A stretch of DNA of 64,000 bases from Phaeovulum molybdatiresistens (GCF_023544865.1 NZ_JAMJFX010000005.1:62001-126000); one strand, 5' to 3'; positions 34,008-42,733 are shown, counted from the first letter of the stretch. Translations and numbers: made by a program. Notes: generated by a model not told the origin, from the letters alone.

Positions 34008-35092
34008 AGGTTGCCTCCTGACCGGAGCAACGCATGTGTTAGCTCTCCGACCAAGCCGTCGAGAACGGCAATCTTTCTGGCCTCTTGTCGGGCCATCCCT
34101 GCGAAGGAAGCGGCTGCGTTCTTCCTGCCAAAAGGCCCATCTCGCTGCGAATTTCGATCTGCCACGATCAGGCAAAGCGCGGTCCTCGCCTCGCCAAGCT
34201 GTATGCATCTTTCTCTCCACAAACGGCTGGAGACGCCCAGTTCGTAGGCCCGATCATGCGCCGCTCGCGTGACTGCCTGCCAGTCCGGCGGAGCACCACA
34301 GGCATACAGATCAATGTACTCACCCAGCTTTGCTCCAGCCAAAAGCCGGGCATGGGCCGGACTTGTGCTCAAGCGGCTTCCTTCCCTCGGCTTCTCGGCG
34401 ATACGAGTTTTGTTTTTCTTTTCTTCATTCATATTGAGACGGACATTTTCGTCTGACTCGACAGTCATCTCTGGCTGACCGCCAACTGCCGAAAAATCTG
34501 CAAGTACGGCTTCCAGCGCCTCGGCAACCTCCTGCATTTTTTTGATGTCGCTCAGCTCGTTGGGTCGACGGCGAGGCAGAATGCAGGTCGCTGCCTCATC
34601 GGCATCGGCGTTATCCAGATCACGTATCTGCCGAAAGAGGCCCTGAATATGCTCGCGCAACCGCTCGCGGTCTTCATCGGCCTGCATCTGACGGCTGACC
34701 AGCAGCCGAATGTACTCCGCCCTTTCGATAAGCGGGGCCAGGTTGATGCCCGCTGCACGCTTGATCACACCATCAACGCGATCACCAGAGCGGCTTTTGC
34801 GTTCGGGGTAAGTGCGTTTGATCAGGCCTGCATCAACCAGTTCAGCCTCGATCCTCCCGATCTGGCGTTTCGACAATCGAAATGCCGCCGTAAGCCGTTC
34901 CAGTGAATACCAGATGGCGCAAATCCTGCCCTGCTGGAAATCGGACGGCTGGCAGTTATCTATCGCGAATTCGAGATACTTGAGCGCCCCGCTCGACAGG
35001 CCAAGAGCGACCCTTGCCTGCAATAGCAATTGCTTCAGTCGGTAGGGTGTCATGTCAGCAGGTAAGCCGCCATGTATGAGGTGCTGGCTCAT
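34004..35092 (-). CDS. repC: RepC-like replication initiation protein
   Basis: A 362-residue protein related to replication protein C of alphaproteobacterial repABC plasmids. The N-terminal winged-helix region is recognisable: RVALGLSSGALKYLEFAIDN, then LTAAFRLSKRQIGRIEAELV and DAGLIKRTYPERKSRSGD. A central helical part and a variable linker follow (residues about 190-260). RepC acts at an origin often inside its own gene, so the excised element may replicate as a plasmid. No repA/repB partition genes are here. ATG 35092 is chosen for AGGAGGT 7 bases upstream. It leads the operon repC, small gene, mobC, mobA(B,D). Confidence 0.8.
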   Translation of the reverse strand: MSQHLIHGGLPADMTPYRLKQLLLQARVALGLSSGALKYLEFAIDNCQPSDFQQGRICAIWYSLERLTAAFRLSKRQIGRIEAELVDAGLIKRTYPERKSRSGDRVDGVIKRAAGINLAPLIERAEYIRLLVSRQMQADEDRERLREHIQGLFRQIRDLDNADADEAATCILPRRRPNELSDIKKMQEVAEALEAVLADFSAVGGQPEMTVESDENVRLNMNEEKKNKTRIAEKPREGSRLSTSPAHARLLAGAKLGEYIDLYACGAPPDWQAVTRAAHDRAYELGVSSRLWRERCIQLGEARTALCLIVADRNSQRDGPFGRKNAAASFAGMARQEARKIAVLDGLVGELTHALLRSGGNL

Positions 35093-35361
35093 GACCGCAC
35101 CTCCTGCCCCGAGCTTGCGAGATTCTGGGGTTTCTGGTAGTAGGATGAGGCAATGAACTTTTTTGTGTCGTCGGATAGGGCTGCAACCCTTCCGGCGACT
35201 TTCTTTTTCTGACGGAAACTTCGGCGCGAGAGATGACCAATTATCTGAACGCGGCCTTTTTCCGGAACGCAAACCTCTCGGGTATCAGGTTCTTCCTGCG
35301 TTCGATATATGTCCTGATACCAAAAATCCTCTAAGTTACTGTTATCGTTAAAGAATGTCAA
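35093..35361. promoter_or_regulatory. repC upstream region with hairpin and inverted repeat (candidate oriT/control region)
   Basis: This is the only sizeable non-coding stretch next to the rep-mob operon. It contains a long hairpin at 35167-35199 (GTCGTCGGA...AGGG / CCCT..TCCGGCGAC, about 13 pairs with one bulge) and a perfect 9-bp inverted repeat GGTATCAGG (35281-35289) / CCTGATACC (35313-35321) spaced 23 bp. These suit an origin of transfer, a single-strand origin or a repressor site; integrase arm sites are also possible near attR. Confidence 0.4.
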
Positions 35362-35408
35362 GGATTGCAAATCCGTGAAGACCGGTTCGATTCCGGTACC
35401 CGCCTCCA
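35362..35408 (+). repeat. attR, 47-bp direct repeat (displaced tRNA-Cys 3' half)
   Basis: An exact copy of 16475-16521, including the encoded CCA. Upstream sequence cannot form the 5' half of a tRNA, so this is the original 3' half separated from its gene when the element inserted. Core sequence resumes here, leading to ettA. Confidence 0.93.
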
Positions 35409-35552
35409 GAGCCCGACATGCGGCCCCAACCAGAACCGCGGCACCAAACCCGCTGCGATTCGGCGCGACCGGGGCGCGAGCAACCCTTTCCTCTTGCGAC
35501 CTGATCCCCTAAACAGGCGCGCAAACGACTTTCCGCCCGAGCGAGGTTTCCA

Positions 35553-37208
35553 ATGGCGTCCTATCAGTATGTCTATCACATGGATGGTGTTTCGAAGACC
35601 TATCCGGGCGGCAAGAAATGCTTTGAAAACATCCGCCTGAATTTCCTTCCGGGCGTCAAGATCGGCGTGGTCGGCGTCAACGGCGCGGGGAAATCGACCC
35701 TGCTGCGCATCATGGCCGGGATCGACAAGGATTTTTCGGGCGAGGCCTGGGCCGCCAAGGGCGCCAAGGTGGGCTATCTGCCGCAGGAACCGCAGCTGGA
35801 CGAAAGCCTGGACGTGCGCGGCAACGTCATGCTGGGCGTGGCCGAAAAGCAGGCCAAGCTGAACCGCTACAACGAACTGGCGATGAACTATTCGGACGAA
35901 ACCGCCGAAGAGATGGCCCAGCTGCAGGATGAAATCGACGCCGAGAACCTGTGGGATCTGGACAGCCAGGTCGATGTCGCGATGGAGGCCCTGCGCTGCC
36001 CGCCCGATGACGCCAATGTCAGCACCCTGTCAGGCGGGGAACGCCGCCGCGTCGCGCTGTGCAAGCTGTTGCTGGAAGCGCCCGACATGCTGCTGCTGGA
36101 CGAACCGACCAACCACCTGGATGCGGAAACCATCGCCTGGCTGCAAAAGCACCTGATCGAATACAAGGGCACCATCCTGTGCGTGACCCACGACCGCTAT
36201 TTCCTGGACGACATCACCAGCTGGATCCTGGAACTGGAACGCGGCCGCGGCATTCCGTATGAGGGCAACTATTCCAGCTGGCTGGAACAGAAAGCCAAGC
36301 GGATGGAACAGGAAGCCCGCGAGGACAAGGCCAAGCAGAAGGTTCTGGAAAAGGAACTGGAATGGATCCGTGCCGGCGCCAAGGCGCGTCAGGCAAAATC
36401 CAAGGCCCGGATCTCGGCCTATGAAAAGATGGCCGACGAGGGCGTCAAGGAACGGGTGGGCAAGGCCCAGATCATCATCCCCAACGGCCCACGCCTGGGC
36501 GGCAAGGTGATCGAGGTCGAGAACCTGACCAAGCACATGGGCGACAAGCTCTTGATCGAGAACCTCAGCTTCTCGTTGCCGCCGGGCGGCATTCTGGGCG
36601 TGATCGGCCCGAACGGCGCGGGCAAATCGACCCTGCTGAAGATGATCACCGGCTACGAAACCCCCGATTCGGGCACCGTCACCGTCGGCGACACCGTGAA
36701 GCTGGCCTATGTCGACCAGTCGCGCGACGCGCTGGACCCCGACAAGAACGTCTGGGAAGAAATCTCGGGCGGGGCGGAACTGATCGAACTGGGCGACGCG
36801 CAGGTGAACAGCCGCAGCTATGTGGGTGCGTTCAACTTCAAGGGCGCGGACCAGCAGAAAAAGGTGGGCCTGCTGTCGGGCGGTGAACGCAACCGCGTGC
36901 ACATGGCCAAGCTGCTGAAATCGGGCGGCAACGTTCTGCTGCTGGACGAACCGACCAACGACCTGGACGTGGAAACCCTGCAGGCGCTGGAAGCGGCGAT
37001 CGAGGATTTCGCGGGCTGCGCGGTCATCATCTCGCACGATCGCTTCTTCCTGGACCGTCTGTGCACGCATATCCTGGCATTCGAGGGCGAGGCGCATGTG
37101 GAATTCTTTGAGGGCAACTTCGAGGATTACGAACAGGACAAGATCCGTCGCCTTGGCCCCGATGCGGTGAACCCCAAGCGTGTGAAATACAAGAAGTTCT
37201 CGCGATAA
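35553..37208 (+). CDS. ettA: energy-dependent translational throttle protein EttA (ABC-F)
   Basis: A 551-residue ABC-F ATPase without membrane segments, which binds the ribosomal E site and regulates the first elongation step according to ATP level. It has two ABC domains: Walker A GVNGAGKSTLLRIM (about residue 40) and GPNGAGKSTLLKMI (about 355), and signatures LSGGERRRVALCKLLL and LSGGERNRVHMAKLL. Between them lies the P-site tRNA interaction linker with LERGRGIPYEGNYSSWLEQK. Length and linker fit EttA rather than Uup. A strong terminator follows. Confidence 0.95.
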   Translation: MASYQYVYHMDGVSKTYPGGKKCFENIRLNFLPGVKIGVVGVNGAGKSTLLRIMAGIDKDFSGEAWAAKGAKVGYLPQEPQLDESLDVRGNVMLGVAEKQAKLNRYNELAMNYSDETAEEMAQLQDEIDAENLWDLDSQVDVAMEALRCPPDDANVSTLSGGERRRVALCKLLLEAPDMLLLDEPTNHLDAETIAWLQKHLIEYKGTILCVTHDRYFLDDITSWILELERGRGIPYEGNYSSWLEQKAKRMEQEAREDKAKQKVLEKELEWIRAGAKARQAKSKARISAYEKMADEGVKERVGKAQIIIPNGPRLGGKVIEVENLTKHMGDKLLIENLSFSLPPGGILGVIGPNGAGKSTLLKMITGYETPDSGTVTVGDTVKLAYVDQSRDALDPDKNVWEEISGGAELIELGDAQVNSRSYVGAFNFKGADQQKKVGLLSGGERNRVHMAKLLKSGGNVLLLDEPTNDLDVETLQALEAAIEDFAGCAVIISHDRFFLDRLCTHILAFEGEAHVEFFEGNFEDYEQDKIRRLGPDAVNPKRVKYKKFSR

Positions 37209-37210
37209 GG

Positions 37211-37245
37211 AAAAGGGCGCGTGGGTCTGCCACGCGCCCTTTTTC
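37211..37245 (+). terminator. intrinsic terminator of ettA
   Basis: A perfect 14-bp stem AAAAGGGCGCGTGG / CCACGCGCCCTTTT with a GTCTG loop and trailing T run, starting 3 bp after the ettA stop. Confidence 0.9.
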
Positions 37246-37265
37246 ACGGCCCGATGCGGGAAGGA

Positions 37266-37436
37266 TCAGGTCAGGATCGTATCCATCCGCCGCGCACGGC
37301 TTGAGGCGAAAGTGACCACGTTGTGGCGGCTGGGTGCCCGATTGCGGGCGGTTTGCGCATGACCCACCGGGGTTGCAGCAAGGGTTGCAAGCGCGTTCAT
37401 GCGACCGGCGCGGGCTTTTTCGATGAAATTGGTCAT
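37266..37436 (-). CDS. 56-residue basic hypothetical protein
   Basis: A short gene reading MTNFIEKARAGRMNALATLA, then ATPVGHAQTARNRAPSRHNV and VTFASSRARRMDTILT. It is strongly basic, without membrane or signal features. AAGGAC is placed about 8 bases before the ATG. It is convergent with ettA, whose terminator also faces it, and its upstream region carries the ATTGTT-type inverted repeat at 37618. No family recognised; translation is likely but unproven. Confidence 0.5.
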   Translation of the reverse strand: MTNFIEKARAGRMNALATLAATPVGHAQTARNRAPSRHNVVTFASSRARRMDTILT

Positions 37437-37617
37437 TCTGTGCGTCCTTGGCTGACGAGGTTTCGTACTTTACCGCCACAATCGCTACCTGTTGCCAAAG
37501 ATTGACCCCGGAAATGTCGGAAAAATGGCGCCGCTGCGCCAAATCCAAGCCATTTTGGCGGAGAAAGTTGGACAACCAAGGGTTGATTGTTGTCGCCGAA
37601 AATTCGCGCGTAGATGC

Positions 37618-37652
37618 GTAAACAATCGACGCCAAAAGGGTTCATTGTTTAC
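37618..37652. promoter_or_regulatory. perfect 9-bp inverted repeat, candidate regulator site
   Basis: GTAAACAAT and ATTGTTTAC separated by 17 bp. A third ATTGTT lies nearby at about 37586. The site is about 180 bp upstream of the basic small gene at 37436, in AT-richer DNA. Confidence 0.4.
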
Positions 37653-37680
37653 CAGATCACGCCCTTCTATCGCACAGGTT

Positions 37681-37712
37681 GAAAAGAAACGGCCGCGCGG
37701 GTCGCGCGGCCG
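37681..37712 (-). terminator. intrinsic terminator of the acyl-CoA synthetase gene
   Basis: A perfect 10-bp stem CGGCCGCGCG / CGCGCGGCCG with a 3-base loop. On the minus strand it is followed by TTTCTTTTC, about 25 bp beyond the synthetase stop. Confidence 0.8.
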
Positions 37713-37736
37713 AATCATATCCGCAGGGTCACGCGG

Positions 37737-39626
37737 TCAGCGCGCCCAGTCCCAGGGCACGGTGAATTCGCCTAGTTTATGCGCCAACGCTGCCTCATCG
37801 ACCGTGCCGCGCGCGGCCACCTGCGCCACAAGCCCGCGCTTGCGATCCTCGACCACGCCGATGACATGCGCGGCAAGGCCCGCCTCGGCCAGGGTTGCGT
37901 CCAGCACCCGCATGATCGCGCGCTTGCGCAGATCAGGCTTGAAGATCTTGCCCACCGCGGTCTTGGGCAATTCCGGCAGAACCTCGATATGCTTGGGGAT
38001 CGCGGCGCGTTCGTGGATATGCTTGCGGGCATGGTCCATCAGCTCGGCCTCGGTCACGCTGGCCCCGCCGACCAGTTCGACATAGCAGCATGGCAATTCC
38101 CCGGCAAAGCTGTCGGGTTGGCCGATCGCCCCTGCAAAGGCCACGGCGGGATGGGACAGCATCGCTTCCTCGATCTCGGCGGGGTCGATGTTGTGGCCCC
38201 CGCGAATGATCAGGTCCTTGGCGCGGCCGGTGATCCACAGATAGCCATCCGGGTCGATCCGACCCAGATCACCCGTGCGCAGGAACCGATCCTCGGCGAA
38301 CAGGTCGTGGTTCTTGTCCACCTCGGTATAGGTGGACCCTTCAAAGACGCCGGGGTTGGCCACGCAGATCTCGCCCACCTCATCGACGCCGCATTCGATG
38401 AAATCGCCGTTGGTCCGTTTCAGGATGCGCACATGGGTATAGGGCAGCGGGATGCCGACCGATCCCACCTTTTTCAGCCCATCCACCGGGTTCACCGACA
38501 CCAGACAGGTCGCCTCGGTCAGGCCATAGCCTTCGGCGATTTCCACCCCGGTGGCGGCCTTGAAGCGGTTGTAAAGTTCGATCGGCAGGGGCGCCGATCC
38601 CGAAATCGCCGTCCGCAGGCTGGAGATGTCGGCATTCACCGGGCGCTGCATCAGCGCGGCGATAGCTGTGGGCACGGAAATCAGGAAGGTGACCTTCCAG
38701 CGTTCGACCAGCTTCCAGAAGTTGTCGAAGACACCATCCCCGCGATAGCCCGCCGGCGTCGGGAACACCACATGCGCGCCCGAGGCGATGGCCGACATCA
38801 GGATCGGATAGGCCGCAAAGACGTGAAACAGCGGCAGCGGGCAGATCAGCACGTCGTCCCTGGTGAACAACAGTGTGCCGCCCAGCCAGCCGTTATAGAT
38901 CATGCCGGAATATTTGTGCTGCGCGACCTTGGGCATGCCGGTGGTGCCGCCGGTGTGAAAGAAGGCCGCAACCCGATCCACGGCGGGGTCGTCAAAGGCC
39001 AGCCGCTCGGCGGGCATCCGTGCCGCCTCGGCGTTGAAATCGAATACATCGGCCTTGTGCTCCACCGGGTTCTTCGGGCGGACCAGCGGCACGATCCAGC
39101 TTTTGGGCGGGGTCAGATAGCGGTTCAGGTCGACCTCTAGAACGGTCTTGACGTTGGGCGCGAATTTCACCGCCTCGGCAGCCTTTTGCGCCACATCGGT
39201 CTTGGGGAAGGCGCGCAGTGTCACCAGCACCTTGGCGTTGGTTTCCCGCAGGATCGCGCTGATCTGTTCGGCCTCCAGCAGCGGATTGATCGGATTGACA
39301 ATCCCTGCCGTCGCCCCAGCCAGCAACACGACCGCGGTTTCAAGGCAATTGGGCAGCAGATAGGCGACCGTGTCGCCCGGCCCCACGCCCAGCTTGCGCA
39401 GCAGGTTCGCGGCCTGCGTCACCCGGCCATGCAGGGCCTGCCAGGTCAGGGTTTCGGCCTTGTCGGTCGGCCCGGACAGTATCTGGAACGACAGTGCGGG
39501 ACGATTGCCATGGGCGTCCTTGGCGCGGGTCAGGAACTGATAGATCGTCGCGGGGCGCTCGCGCGCCTCCCACGGCATTTCGCGTTCAACGGCGTCACGG
39601 TCTGCGATGGATGCAAAAGTCGGCAT
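37737..39626 (-). CDS. AMP-forming acyl-CoA synthetase
   Basis: A 629-residue adenylate-forming enzyme that activates a carboxylic (probably fatty) acid as acyl-AMP and then acyl-CoA. Motifs: the P-loop FHTGGTTGMPKVAQHKY (about residue 225), EGYGLTEATCLV, GDLGRIDPDGYLWITGRAKD (A7/A8) and the C-terminal PKTAVGKIFKPDLR with the catalytic lysine. Start 39626 has GGGGAGG 5 bases upstream; the frame is open to 39716 but the earlier part lacks a ribosome site. No beta-oxidation genes adjoin. Substrate chain length is not readable from the sequence. Confidence 0.9.
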   Translation of the reverse strand: MPTFASIADRDAVEREMPWEARERPATIYQFLTRAKDAHGNRPALSFQILSGPTDKAETLTWQALHGRVTQAANLLRKLGVGPGDTVAYLLPNCLETAVVLLAGATAGIVNPINPLLEAEQISAILRETNAKVLVTLRAFPKTDVAQKAAEAVKFAPNVKTVLEVDLNRYLTPPKSWIVPLVRPKNPVEHKADVFDFNAEAARMPAERLAFDDPAVDRVAAFFHTGGTTGMPKVAQHKYSGMIYNGWLGGTLLFTRDDVLICPLPLFHVFAAYPILMSAIASGAHVVFPTPAGYRGDGVFDNFWKLVERWKVTFLISVPTAIAALMQRPVNADISSLRTAISGSAPLPIELYNRFKAATGVEIAEGYGLTEATCLVSVNPVDGLKKVGSVGIPLPYTHVRILKRTNGDFIECGVDEVGEICVANPGVFEGSTYTEVDKNHDLFAEDRFLRTGDLGRIDPDGYLWITGRAKDLIIRGGHNIDPAEIEEAMLSHPAVAFAGAIGQPDSFAGELPCCYVELVGGASVTEAELMDHARKHIHERAAIPKHIEVLPELPKTAVGKIFKPDLRKRAIMRVLDATLAEAGLAAHVIGVVEDRKRGLVAQVAARGTVDEAALAHKLGEFTVPWDWAR

Positions 39627-39798
39627 CGGGCCCTCCCCTGTCGCCCGTTCCTCTGCGGGCTTCTTGATCAGCATGGGACGAAACCCGCCGTTCGGGCAAG
39701 GGACAGTGCGGCGCAAAACGTCACGTCACGTTGGTTTCTGACGCAAGGGAAAAGCCCGGGCGCGCCATTGCGAAACGCGCGCGCCACGGGCCGCGGGC

Positions 39799-41586
39799 TT
39801 AGCCGGCCGCGCCGTGGGTGAATTGCAGCCGCGCCAGCCGGGCGTAAAGGCCACCTTCGGCGACCAGCGCATCATGGGTGCCCTGCGCGACGATACGCCC
39901 TTCGTCAAAGACGACGATGCGGTCGGCCTTCTTCACCGTGGCCAGCCGGTGCGCCACGATCACCGTGGTGCGCCCCACCGCCAGCCGTTCGACCGCGGCC
40001 TGAACCTCGCGTTCGGATTCGGCATCCAGCGCGCTTGTCGCCTCATCCAGCAGCAGGATCGGCGCGTCGCGCAGAATCGCGCGGGCAATGGCGATGCGTT
40101 GTTTCTGCCCGCCCGACAACATGACCCCGCGTTCCCCGACATAGGTGTCATAGCCCTGCGGCAGGGCGGTCAGGAAATCATGCGCATGGGCGGCGCGGGC
40201 GGCCTCTTCAACCTCACGGTCGCTGGCGTCGGGGCGCCCGAAGCGGATGTTTTCGCGCGCCGAGGCGGCAAAGATCACCGGGTCCTGCGGCACCAGCGCG
40301 ATGGCGCGGCGGAAATCGGCGCGCGCCATGTCACGCAGATCATGGCCATCGATGGTGACGCGGCCCGTCTCGGGGTCCCAGAAGCGCTGGATCAGCTGGA
40401 TCACCGTGGTCTTGCCCGCCCCCGAGGGGCCGACCAGCGCCACCGTCTCGCCCGGCGCGATCGACAGGCTGACGTGGTCCAGCGCCGAAACATCGGGGCG
40501 CGACGGATAGTGGAAGGTCACATCCTCAAAGCCGATGGCGCCCTTGGCAGGCATCGGCAGGGGCAGCGGATGGGCCGGGTCGCGCACCGTATCCTCGGCC
40601 CCCAACAGTTCAACCAGACGCTCGGTCGCCCCCGCGGCGCGCTGCAGCTCACCCCAGATTTCCGACAGGGCGCCGACCGATCCGGCGACCATGACCGCGT
40701 AGATCACGAACTGAACCAGCTCACCCACGCTCATATGGCCCAGCCGCACGTCGCGCGCGCCGACCCACAGCACGCCGACCACCCCGGCAAAGACCAGGAA
40801 GATCACGATCACCGTCATCACCGCCCGCGTCGTGATGCGTTTTTTCGCCGCGACAAAGGATTTCTCGGTCACATCGCCAAAGGCGTGCCGCGTCTCGGCC
40901 TCATGGGTAAAGGCCTGCACGGTCTGCGCCGACAACAGCGCCTCTGATGCCGAGCCCGAAGAACTGGCGATCCAGTCCTGGTTTTCACGCGAAAGCGCCC
41001 GCAACCGGCGCCCCAGAACGACGATCGGCACCACAACGGCAGGCACCACCAGCAGCACAAGCCCCGTCAGCTTGGCCGATGTGGCCAGAAGCATCACCAT
41101 GCCCCCGATCAGGATCAGCAGGTTGCGCAACGCCACCGACACGGATGACCCGATCACCGACAGGATCAGCGTGGTATCGGTGGTGATCCGGCTGATGATC
41201 TCACCGGTCAGGATGCGTTCAAAGAACGCGGGGCTCATGCCCAGGACGCGGTCAAAGACGGCCTTGCGGATATCGGCCACGACCCGTTCGCCCAGCCGCG
41301 TGACCAGGTAATAGCGCAGGCCCGTGCCCAGCGCCAAAAGCCCCGCGATGATCAGCGCCGCCAGGAAATACTGATCCAGCAGCTCGGCCCCCTGACCAAA
41401 GCCATCGACCACCCGGCGCACCGCCAGCGGCAGGATCAGGCTGATCGAGGCTGTCAGAACCAGCGCCCCCATCGCCGCCAGCGCGATGCCCCGATAGGGC
41501 AGGATGAACGGGCCCAGCCCCTTCAGCGCACCGATGCGTTTGGTTGTCGGGCGGTCCGCGACCGCGCTGTCTGCCCTGCGTGCCAT
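39799..41586 (-). CDS. ABC exporter, fused permease and ATPase
   Basis: A 595-residue half-transporter with six membrane helices (residues 25-320) and an ATPase domain: Walker A GPSGAGKTTVIQLIQRF, signature LSGGQKQRIAIARAIL, Walker B ILLLDEATSALD, H-loop VAHRLATV. This is the type IV exporter (ABCB/MsbA) class, acting as a homodimer on lipids or hydrophobic compounds. It is the second such gene in the window (the other is at 9532). They are not close copies: the N-termini and linkers differ. It lies 170 bp upstream of the acyl-CoA synthetase gene. Confidence 0.88.
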   Translation of the reverse strand: MARRADSAVADRPTTKRIGALKGLGPFILPYRGIALAAMGALVLTASISLILPLAVRRVVDGFGQGAELLDQYFLAALIIAGLLALGTGLRYYLVTRLGERVVADIRKAVFDRVLGMSPAFFERILTGEIISRITTDTTLILSVIGSSVSVALRNLLILIGGMVMLLATSAKLTGLVLLVVPAVVVPIVVLGRRLRALSRENQDWIASSSGSASEALLSAQTVQAFTHEAETRHAFGDVTEKSFVAAKKRITTRAVMTVIVIFLVFAGVVGVLWVGARDVRLGHMSVGELVQFVIYAVMVAGSVGALSEIWGELQRAAGATERLVELLGAEDTVRDPAHPLPLPMPAKGAIGFEDVTFHYPSRPDVSALDHVSLSIAPGETVALVGPSGAGKTTVIQLIQRFWDPETGRVTIDGHDLRDMARADFRRAIALVPQDPVIFAASARENIRFGRPDASDREVEEAARAAHAHDFLTALPQGYDTYVGERGVMLSGGQKQRIAIARAILRDAPILLLDEATSALDAESEREVQAAVERLAVGRTTVIVAHRLATVKKADRIVVFDEGRIVAQGTHDALVAEGGLYARLARLQFTHGAAG

Positions 41587-41688
41587 GTCTTCCCCTTACG
41601 GTCCGGTCCGGGCAAGGGTTTATTGGCTGGGACGCTGAGGGGCAAGCATCCTGTGGGACAAAGCCCGCGCCACGCGATGCGGCGCGCT

Positions 41689-41774
41689 TGGTGCGGGCGG
41701 CCGGACTCGAACCGGCATGGGCTTGCGCCCGAGGGAGTTTAAGTCCCATGCGTCTACCATTTCGCCACGCCCGC
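41689..41774 (-). tRNA. tRNA-Leu (UAA)
   Basis: An 86-nt type II tRNA with an encoded CCA. The acceptor stem GCGGGCG pairs with CGCCCGC, the anticodon loop contains TTAA (anticodon TAA), a long variable arm follows (CTCGGGCGCAAGCCC region), and the T-arm is CCGGTTCGAGTCCGG. No sign of integration is present at this tRNA. Confidence 0.94.
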
Positions 41775-41893
41775 ACGCCCCTTGGCTAGCCCAAGCGCCC
41801 GGCTGCGGCAAGGGCAGTCACATTTCAGACATGTCGTTGCGCCACTGTCCATTCCGCGCCAGACTGAACCCGATGAAACGACAGGAGGGGCGA

Positions 41894-42649
41894 ATGGACA
41901 TCCGCTTTGACGGCAAGACCGCGATCGTGACAGGTGCCGGGTCCGGCATCGGCGCGGCCATCGCACGCGAACTGGCCGAAGGTGGCGCCAGCGTGATCGT
42001 ATCCGATCTGAACAAGGACCATGCGGGCCAGGTGGCGGACCAGATCACGGCTGCGGGCGGCACCGCCTTTGCCCATGCCGGCGACGTCGCCGACCCCGCC
42101 GCGGTCGAGGCGCTGGTGCACCTGGCGGTGGAAAAGACCGGCGCGCTGCACCTGATGGTTAACAACGCCGGCATTGGCGGGCCATCCGCCCCGACGGGGG
42201 ACTATCCGCTGGATGGCTGGAAAAAGGTGATCGACATCAACCTGAACGGCGTCTTCTATGGCATGCGCTTTGGCATCCCCGCGATTGAAAAGGCCGGGGG
42301 CGGCGCGGTGGTCAACATCGCCTCGATCCTGGGCATGGTCGGCTTTGCCGGATCGCCCGCCTATGTCGCGGCCAAGCACGGCGTCGTTGGCATGACCAAG
42401 AATGCCGCGATGGAACATGCCGCGAATGGGGTGCGGGTGAATGCGGTGGGTCCAGGTTTCATCCGCACGCCGATGGTCGAAGGCAGCCTTGATGCCGACA
42501 CCCTGAAGTCCCTTGAAAGCCAGCATGCGATGAACCGGCTGGGCACCCCCGAGGAAGTATCCGCGCTGGTGCTGTTCCTGCTGTCGGACCGCGCCAGCTT
42601 CATCACCGGGTCCTATCATCTGGTCGATGGCGGCTATACCGCGAAATGA
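41894..42649 (+). CDS. SDR-family oxidoreductase
   Basis: A 251-residue classical short-chain dehydrogenase. It has the cofactor site TGAGSGIGAAIA (G-x-x-x-G-x-G, residues 13-24), NNAGIGG, the catalytic Ser in ASILGM, and Tyr/Lys in SPAYVAAKHG. Asp in VSDLNKDHAG after the second strand suggests NAD(H) preference. The C-terminal GSYHLVDGGYTAK is typical. The substrate is unknown. AGGAGGGGCGA precedes the ATG at 41894. A hairpin follows, then metG. Confidence 0.88.
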   Translation: MDIRFDGKTAIVTGAGSGIGAAIARELAEGGASVIVSDLNKDHAGQVADQITAAGGTAFAHAGDVADPAAVEALVHLAVEKTGALHLMVNNAGIGGPSAPTGDYPLDGWKKVIDINLNGVFYGMRFGIPAIEKAGGGAVVNIASILGMVGFAGSPAYVAAKHGVVGMTKNAAMEHAANGVRVNAVGPGFIRTPMVEGSLDADTLKSLESQHAMNRLGTPEEVSALVLFLLSDRASFITGSYHLVDGGYTAK

Positions 42650-42655
42650 AGGCGC

Positions 42656-42680
42656 GGCCAGAGGGGCAAACCCTCTGGCC
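42656..42680 (+). terminator. hairpin between SDR gene and metG
   Basis: A perfect 10-bp stem GGCCAGAGGG / CCCTCTGGCC with loop GCAAA, 6 bp after the SDR stop. It is followed by TTG rather than a full T run, so termination may be partial. Confidence 0.5.
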
Positions 42681-42733
42681 TTGCCCCCGGAACCCCTGTA
42701 AACCGCGCGCCAAACGGGACGAAAGGTAGGCTC

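Larger units (their letters stand above)
16475..35408. mobile_element. integrative mobilisable element in tRNA-Cys, about 18.9 kb
   Basis: The segment is flanked by a perfect 47-bp direct repeat of the tRNA-Cys 3' half. A tyrosine recombinase lies next to the left copy, and a RepC-like protein, MobC and relaxase lie next to the right one. Cargo includes type III restriction-modification, SIR2-HerA, Phd-PemK and several unknown operons. No VirB/Tra mating-pore genes are present, so transfer would need a helper element. Flanking genes (pcm, ettA) are ordinary core genes. Confidence 0.92.
37437..37736. other. 300-bp intergenic region
   Basis: No gene is seen. It holds the inverted repeat 37618-37652, a further AACC/GGTT palindrome near 37573-37584, and the terminator of the acyl-CoA synthetase gene at 37681-37712. 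Confidence 0.5.

Noticed and set aside
35362..35408. Second tRNA-Cys gene
   Set aside because: Only the 3' half is present and the upstream bases do not form acceptor or D stems; it is the attR repeat.
16475..35408. Self-transmissible ICE
   Set aside because: No VirB/TraG/coupling-protein gene is present; only mobilisation genes are seen.
37027..37635. 202-codon minus-strand frame across the ettA end and terminator
   Set aside because: It runs through the ettA 3' end and a strong terminator hairpin; composition is unlike real proteins.
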